NCBI GenBank assembly: GCA_964036665.1
Contig: OZ038529.1
Span: 19,106,060-19,170,059, forward strand
Source of the DNA: Gordius sp. MW1
Taxonomy: Eukaryota > Nematomorpha > Gordioida > Gordea > Gordiidae
Direction of reading: 5' to 3'
DNA: 64,000 bases
Position numbers and translations under genes: made by a program. Shown piece by piece: positions 60,318 through 64,000 of the stretch (its first letter is position 1; every line of letters begins with the position of its first letter). The notes beneath the pieces are model-generated. The model searched no databases. It was not told where the DNA came from and saw only the letters and a program-made list of their open reading frames with translations.

Positions 60318-61070
60318 GGCCAATGGTCATTTTTTCTCTATTGGTCAGTACCAACAGATACTCTATAAGTCAATGATAGCCAAAAAAACGGAAAAAAAAA
60401 ATTTTGATGCTCACTTTGGCCAATGGTCATTTTTTTCAATTGGTCAGCAGCCAACACACGGTAAAAGTGGATATAAATTCATAAGAGTAAAAAAAAACGA
60501 AAAAAAATTTTCGAATCACATTTTGGCCAATGGTCATTTTTTATTGGTCAGCAGCCAGGACACGGTAAAAGTGGATATAAATTCATAATAGTCAAAAAAA
60601 ACGAAAAAAAAGTTTTCGAATCATATTTTGGCCAATGGTCATTTTATTCCATTGGTCAGCAGCCAGCGGACGGCAAAAAGTCATAATAGCAATGGTAGGA
60701 ACAGGAACAATCATAATAGTCAAAAAAAAACGAAAAAAATAATTTCGATTCACATTTTGGCCAATGGTCATTTTTTCCATCGGTCAGGAGCCAGCGGACG
60801 GCCAAAAAGTCATAATAGCAATGGTAGTAACAGGAACAATCATAATAGTAAAAAAAAACGAAAAAATAAACTCGGATTCACATTTTGGCTAATGGTCATT
60901 TTTTTCATTGGTCAGCAGCCAGCGGACGGCCAAAAAGTCATAATAGCAATGGTAGAAACAGGAACAATCATAATAGTCAAAAAAAACGAAAAAAATAATT
61001 TCGATTCACATTTTGGCCAATGGTCATTTTTTTTATTGGTCAGCAGCCAGCGGACGGCCAAAAATTCTTA
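60318..61070 (+). repeat. Tandem repeats in left arm (about 7 copies)
   Basis: Direct repeats starting GGCCAATGGTCATTTTTT at 60318, 60418, 60523, 60629, 60759, 60886 (GGCTAATGG) and 61015, so units of about 100-106 bp on the outer side and about 127-130 bp on the inner side. Each unit contains CCAATGG...CCATTGG, a small internal hairpin, then GTCAGCAGCCAGCGGACGGC and an A-rich tail. Reading frames across it (LANGHFF repeats) are by-products. Confidence 0.88.
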
Positions 61071-61889
61071 TTATCAATGATAGTAACAAGAACAATCATA
61101 AGAGTCAAAAAAACTCCGGGATTCTAACCCCAAAACTAGTTAAATTGCATAGCAATTAAAAAGTAAACAACTTTTATTATATAATATACTTATGCATTAA
61201 TTTAACGTAGCAATTAAAACCCGACCCCGCCCGAAAGCGAGAGAGATAGAGATGAGGGGTGGGGCACCTCTTATGCATTAATTTAAAAAATAACACAGCG
61301 AAGGAGATAGAGATGAGGGGTTGGGTACCTCTTTCTCATGCTTAATTTAAAAAAGCGATAACTTAATATACCCAATGCAAATAGATAAGGAGGGTAACGG
61401 ACAACGGACGGACAACGGACGGACGGACGGACACCAAAAAACGAGCCCATAAATTGCATAGCAATGAAAAATGAAAATTGCATAGCAATTAATAGCTATT
61501 AACATAAATTGCATAGCAATTAATAAAGTTGGCGTGCGTAGCTAATCAAAATTAAATCTTTCAATTTTAAGTTTTAACCAAATTATATCTATCAACAACC
61601 TTTTAACCCCTTACCCTCCAATTATTAATTGCTATGCAATTTATGGGCTCGTTTTTGGTTGTCCGTTGTCCGTTGTCTGTCCGTCCCTATCTATTTGCAT
61701 TGGGTATATTAGGTTATCGATTTTTTAAATTAATGCATGAGAAAGAGGTGCCCCACCCCTCATCTCTATCTCCCTTGCTGTGTTATTTTTAAAATTAATG
61801 CATAAGAGGTGCCCCACCCCTCATCTCTATCTCCCTCGCTTTCGGGCGGGGTCGGGTTTTAATTGCTATGTTAAATTAATGCATAAGTA

Positions 61890-62190
61890 TATCTATTCGT
61901 TTTTGAATTGGGTAACATTGATATTAATTGCTATAATTACCCTATGCCCTCCACTACAAGGGCCTATGCCTCTACTGATATGGGTCCTTGTGCCCCTACA
62001 AAAGCCTATGCCTCTATTAATGTGGGTTCGACTTCGAACCCCGGCGAACGTTCTGAATTGCTGGTTCGATTCCAGAGGGCAAAATTTTTTCTTATTTTTT
62101 AAATTAAATTAATATATTTTTCCTGTTACTTTTATTGATAATATGACTTTTTGGCCGTCCGCTTGTTCTATTATTGTTTCATTTTATTAT
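61890..62190 (+). other. Asymmetric insertion in right arm with B-box-like motif
   Basis: About 300 bp present only in the right arm. It holds two copies of GCCTATGCCTCTA(C/T), the motif GGTTCGATTCC (62063-62073), which equals the Pol III B-box consensus, and a T run (TTTTTT) 12 bases further on. A second GGTTCGAA lies in the opposite orientation near 62030. No convincing A box or complete tRNA cloverleaf could be drawn, so a tRNA-derived sequence is only a possibility. Confidence 0.4.
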
Positions 62191-62299
62191 ATAATAAACA
62201 TTAATAAAAGTTGTTTACTTTTAATTGCTATGCAATTTAACTAGTTTTTGGGTTAGAATCCCGGAGTTTTTTTTGACTCTTATGATTGTTCTTGTTACT

Positions 62300-62935
62300 A
62301 TCATTGATAATAAGACTTTTTGGCCGTCCGCTGGCTGCTGACCAATGAAAAAAATGACCATTGGCCAAAATGTGAATCCGAGTTTATTTTTTCGTTTTTT
62401 TGACTATTATGATTGTTCCTGTAACTACCATTGCTATTATGACTTTTTGGCCGTCCGCTGGCTCCTGACCGATGGAAAAAATGACCATTGGCCAAAATGT
62501 GAATCGAAATTATTTTTTTCGTTTTTTTTAACTATTATGATTGTTCCTATTCCTACCATTGCTATTATGACTTTTTGGCCGTCCGCTGGCTGCTGACCAA
62601 TGGAATAAAATGACCATTGGCCAAAATGTGATTCGAAATTTTTTTTTCTCGTTTTTTTTGACTATTATGAATTTATATCCATTTTTACCGTGTCCTAGCT
62701 GCTGACCAATGGAAAAAAATGACCATTGGCCAAAATGTGATTCGAAAATTTTTTTTTCGTTTTTTTTACTCTTATGAATTTATATCCATTTTTACCGTGT
62801 GCTGGCTGCTGACCAACGGAAAAAAATGACCATTGGCCAAAGTGAGCATCAAATTTTTTTTTCCGTTTTTTGGCTATAAAGAGTATCTGTTGGTACTGAC
62901 CAATGGAGAAAAAATGACCATTCGCCAAATTTTTG
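62300..62935 (-). repeat. Tandem repeats in right arm (about 6 copies)
   Basis: The same repeat in opposite orientation, with AAATGACCATTGGCCAAA near 62349, 62480, 62610, 62727 and 62826, and a variant near 62917. The inner units again contain the longer segment with AACAGGAACAATCATAATAG in complement. Confidence 0.88.
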
Positions 62936-63360
62936 ATTTTTTTAATTAAAAATTGTTCAAATTCAACAAAAAATTTCTCCCAACAATTCTGCAAATTCTT
63001 AACATTGTGATGTTTTATAATATAATCTTTGTTAGACCCATAATCACTAAAGGCCGTAAAACTAAAAACTAATGTAATACGCAACTAGATGCAAACACTA
63101 AATCTAACCCTAACCCTTGCCTATATTACATTTTGCCTATAAATGGAAAATTTGTATAAATAATTAATTAATCATTAGGCATTTAATACCCCCCTATAGG
63201 CATTCTCGCCCCTTCCCACCTCTCTCGCCCATAAATTGCATAGCAAATATGATACATTAATACGAAGTATAGATGAGTCGTCCCCCCTTCTTCCCCCCTT
63301 TTCTTCCCCCCTTCCCTTCTCCCCTCCCCCTTCCCACGAGGGCCGAAGGCCCGAGTTTTT

Positions 63361-63382
63361 TTATATATATATATATATATAT
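63361..63382. repeat. (TA)n microsatellite
   Basis: Short TA run adjoining the right end of the foldback-like element. Confidence 0.85.
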
Positions 63383-64000
63383 AAATCCTAGCTAGGCCTT
63401 CTTATCTCAATGATATAAAATTTAAATGAAATTTGTTTAAGTAAGTTTTAAAATTTTGGAAATAATCAAAACATAAATAGCTCATTAATACCAAATAATT
63501 ATTGAAACTTATGATTATTTTTGAGGGATATATATTCGATAAAATGGCAATTTTCGATGCCACGCGTATCGGTTAGGTTATTATCGTCTGCTCCCAAACG
63601 CTTCAAGCAACTAATTTCCGTAAAATATAAATTTATTCTCTCTTAAAATTAGTTTTTAAACATTTAACTTCGATTAACAGTAAACCCTTAGTTGGCATAG
63701 CAGCTATTCGAGAATTATCCAATATTTTGTAAGCTCATTTTTATATATAAGATTTATCAAAAATATTTTTAAATAAATATTCATCAGTCTAATCAAAAAG
63801 ATTGAGTAAGTTAAAAAGGTAACTTTTATCAAAAGTTTGGGGTCATCAGAGGCCCCACGAGTCATTTTCTTATTTTGTCGTCAAACTACTTCTATTTTAA
63901 AAATAAAATAATAATCATAGACAAACGTTTTACAATTTTGCATCAAAATTCATTTAGAAACTTAAATTGCCCCTTTGGGTGAGGCTATTTGATTATTCCT
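63383..64000. other. AT-rich window end, no gene seen
   Basis: No repeat end, exon or long reading frame recognised. Confidence 0.5.

Larger units (their letters stand above)
59881..63358. mobile_element. Foldback-like element with long inverted arms (3.5 kb)
   Basis: The outer ends AAACTCGGGCCTTCGGCCCT (59881) and its complement (ending 63358) match. Symmetry then continues inwards through a purine-rich GGGGAAGG stretch, CGACTCATCTATACT, a CTAATGATTAATTAATTATT segment, the tandem repeat block, an AAACTAGTTAAATTGCATAG segment, CCCGACCCCGCCCGAAAGCG, and GCCCATAAATTGCATAGCAA. The arms are about 1.6-1.7 kb and meet around a centre of roughly 150 bp near 61540. Long inverted repeats built from internal direct repeats are the hallmark of Foldback/Galileo-type transposons. 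No transposase is present and no clear target duplication was found. Confidence 0.78.

Noticed and set aside
60166..61080. Open frames of 140 and 150 codons with repeated LANGHFFxIGQ
   Set aside because: The repetition comes from the DNA tandem repeat, the mirrored arm produces the same frames in reverse, and no protein family or start context supports them.
62695..63084. 129-codon minus-strand frame resembling the one in the left arm
   Set aside because: It is the inverted-arm copy of the same non-coding repeat.
63099..63118. CTAACCCTAACCC resembling a TTAGGG-type telomere repeat
   Set aside because: Only two units are present, and the left arm has a single one, so this is a hexamer slip, not telomeric DNA.

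Overview
The window is eukaryotic and almost certainly animal. It is very AT-rich, its genes are split by GT-AG introns, and it holds a myotubularin-family phosphatase gene, a small gene resembling NOPCHAP1 (C12orf45), remains of an RNF113-type RING protein and one exon of a peptide GPCR. The Helitron ends, the hAT relics and the many small inverted-repeat elements fit an insect or other arthropod best, but the species cannot be named from the sequence.

Positions 1-33381 are a head-to-tail array of a unit about 12.46 kb long: unit 1 at 1-12458, unit 2 at 12459-24920, and unit 3 at 24921-33381, cut short. Each unit starts with a 5.96-kb Helitron read on the minus strand. It has textbook ends (5' TC, 3' CTAG, an A/T target) and a broken Rep-helicase gene. 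About 6.5 kb of other mobile DNA follows: a 1.06-kb hAT-like element with an 8-bp target duplication, a 36-bp perfect palindrome, a decayed hAT transposase and a second hAT derivative inserted inside that transposase. The same inactivating lesions occur in every copy, so the array grew by duplication of a block that was already dead. Unit 3 stops 6 bp past the centre of the palindrome.

Positions 33382-36500 hold dispersed repeats, a roughly 380-bp tetranucleotide microsatellite and a LINE remnant. Two genes follow on the plus strand. The first is a three-exon NOPCHAP1-like gene (36521-38758; a predicted snoRNP-assembly co-chaperone). The second is an MTMR2/MTM1-type phosphoinositide 3-phosphatase (39294-48859), with 13 exons visible, an intact CSDGWDR active site, one GC-AG intron, and its 5' end not found. 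Miniature inverted-repeat elements sit in its introns.

Just past the phosphatase gene lies a fuller hAT relative of the one in the array (49116-51247). One of its ends has been tandemly duplicated together with host flank. From 51.7 to 59.3 kb the sequence is a graveyard of MITEs around two minus-strand gene remnants: an RNF113-like RING region with lost zinc ligands and stop codons, and a lone exon for transmembrane helix 6 of a neuropeptide-type receptor.

Positions 59881-63358 form a 3.5-kb foldback-like element. Its long inverted arms each carry a run of roughly 100-130-bp direct repeats, and the right arm has an extra insertion with a Pol III B-box-like motif. The last 600 bp hold nothing recognisable.
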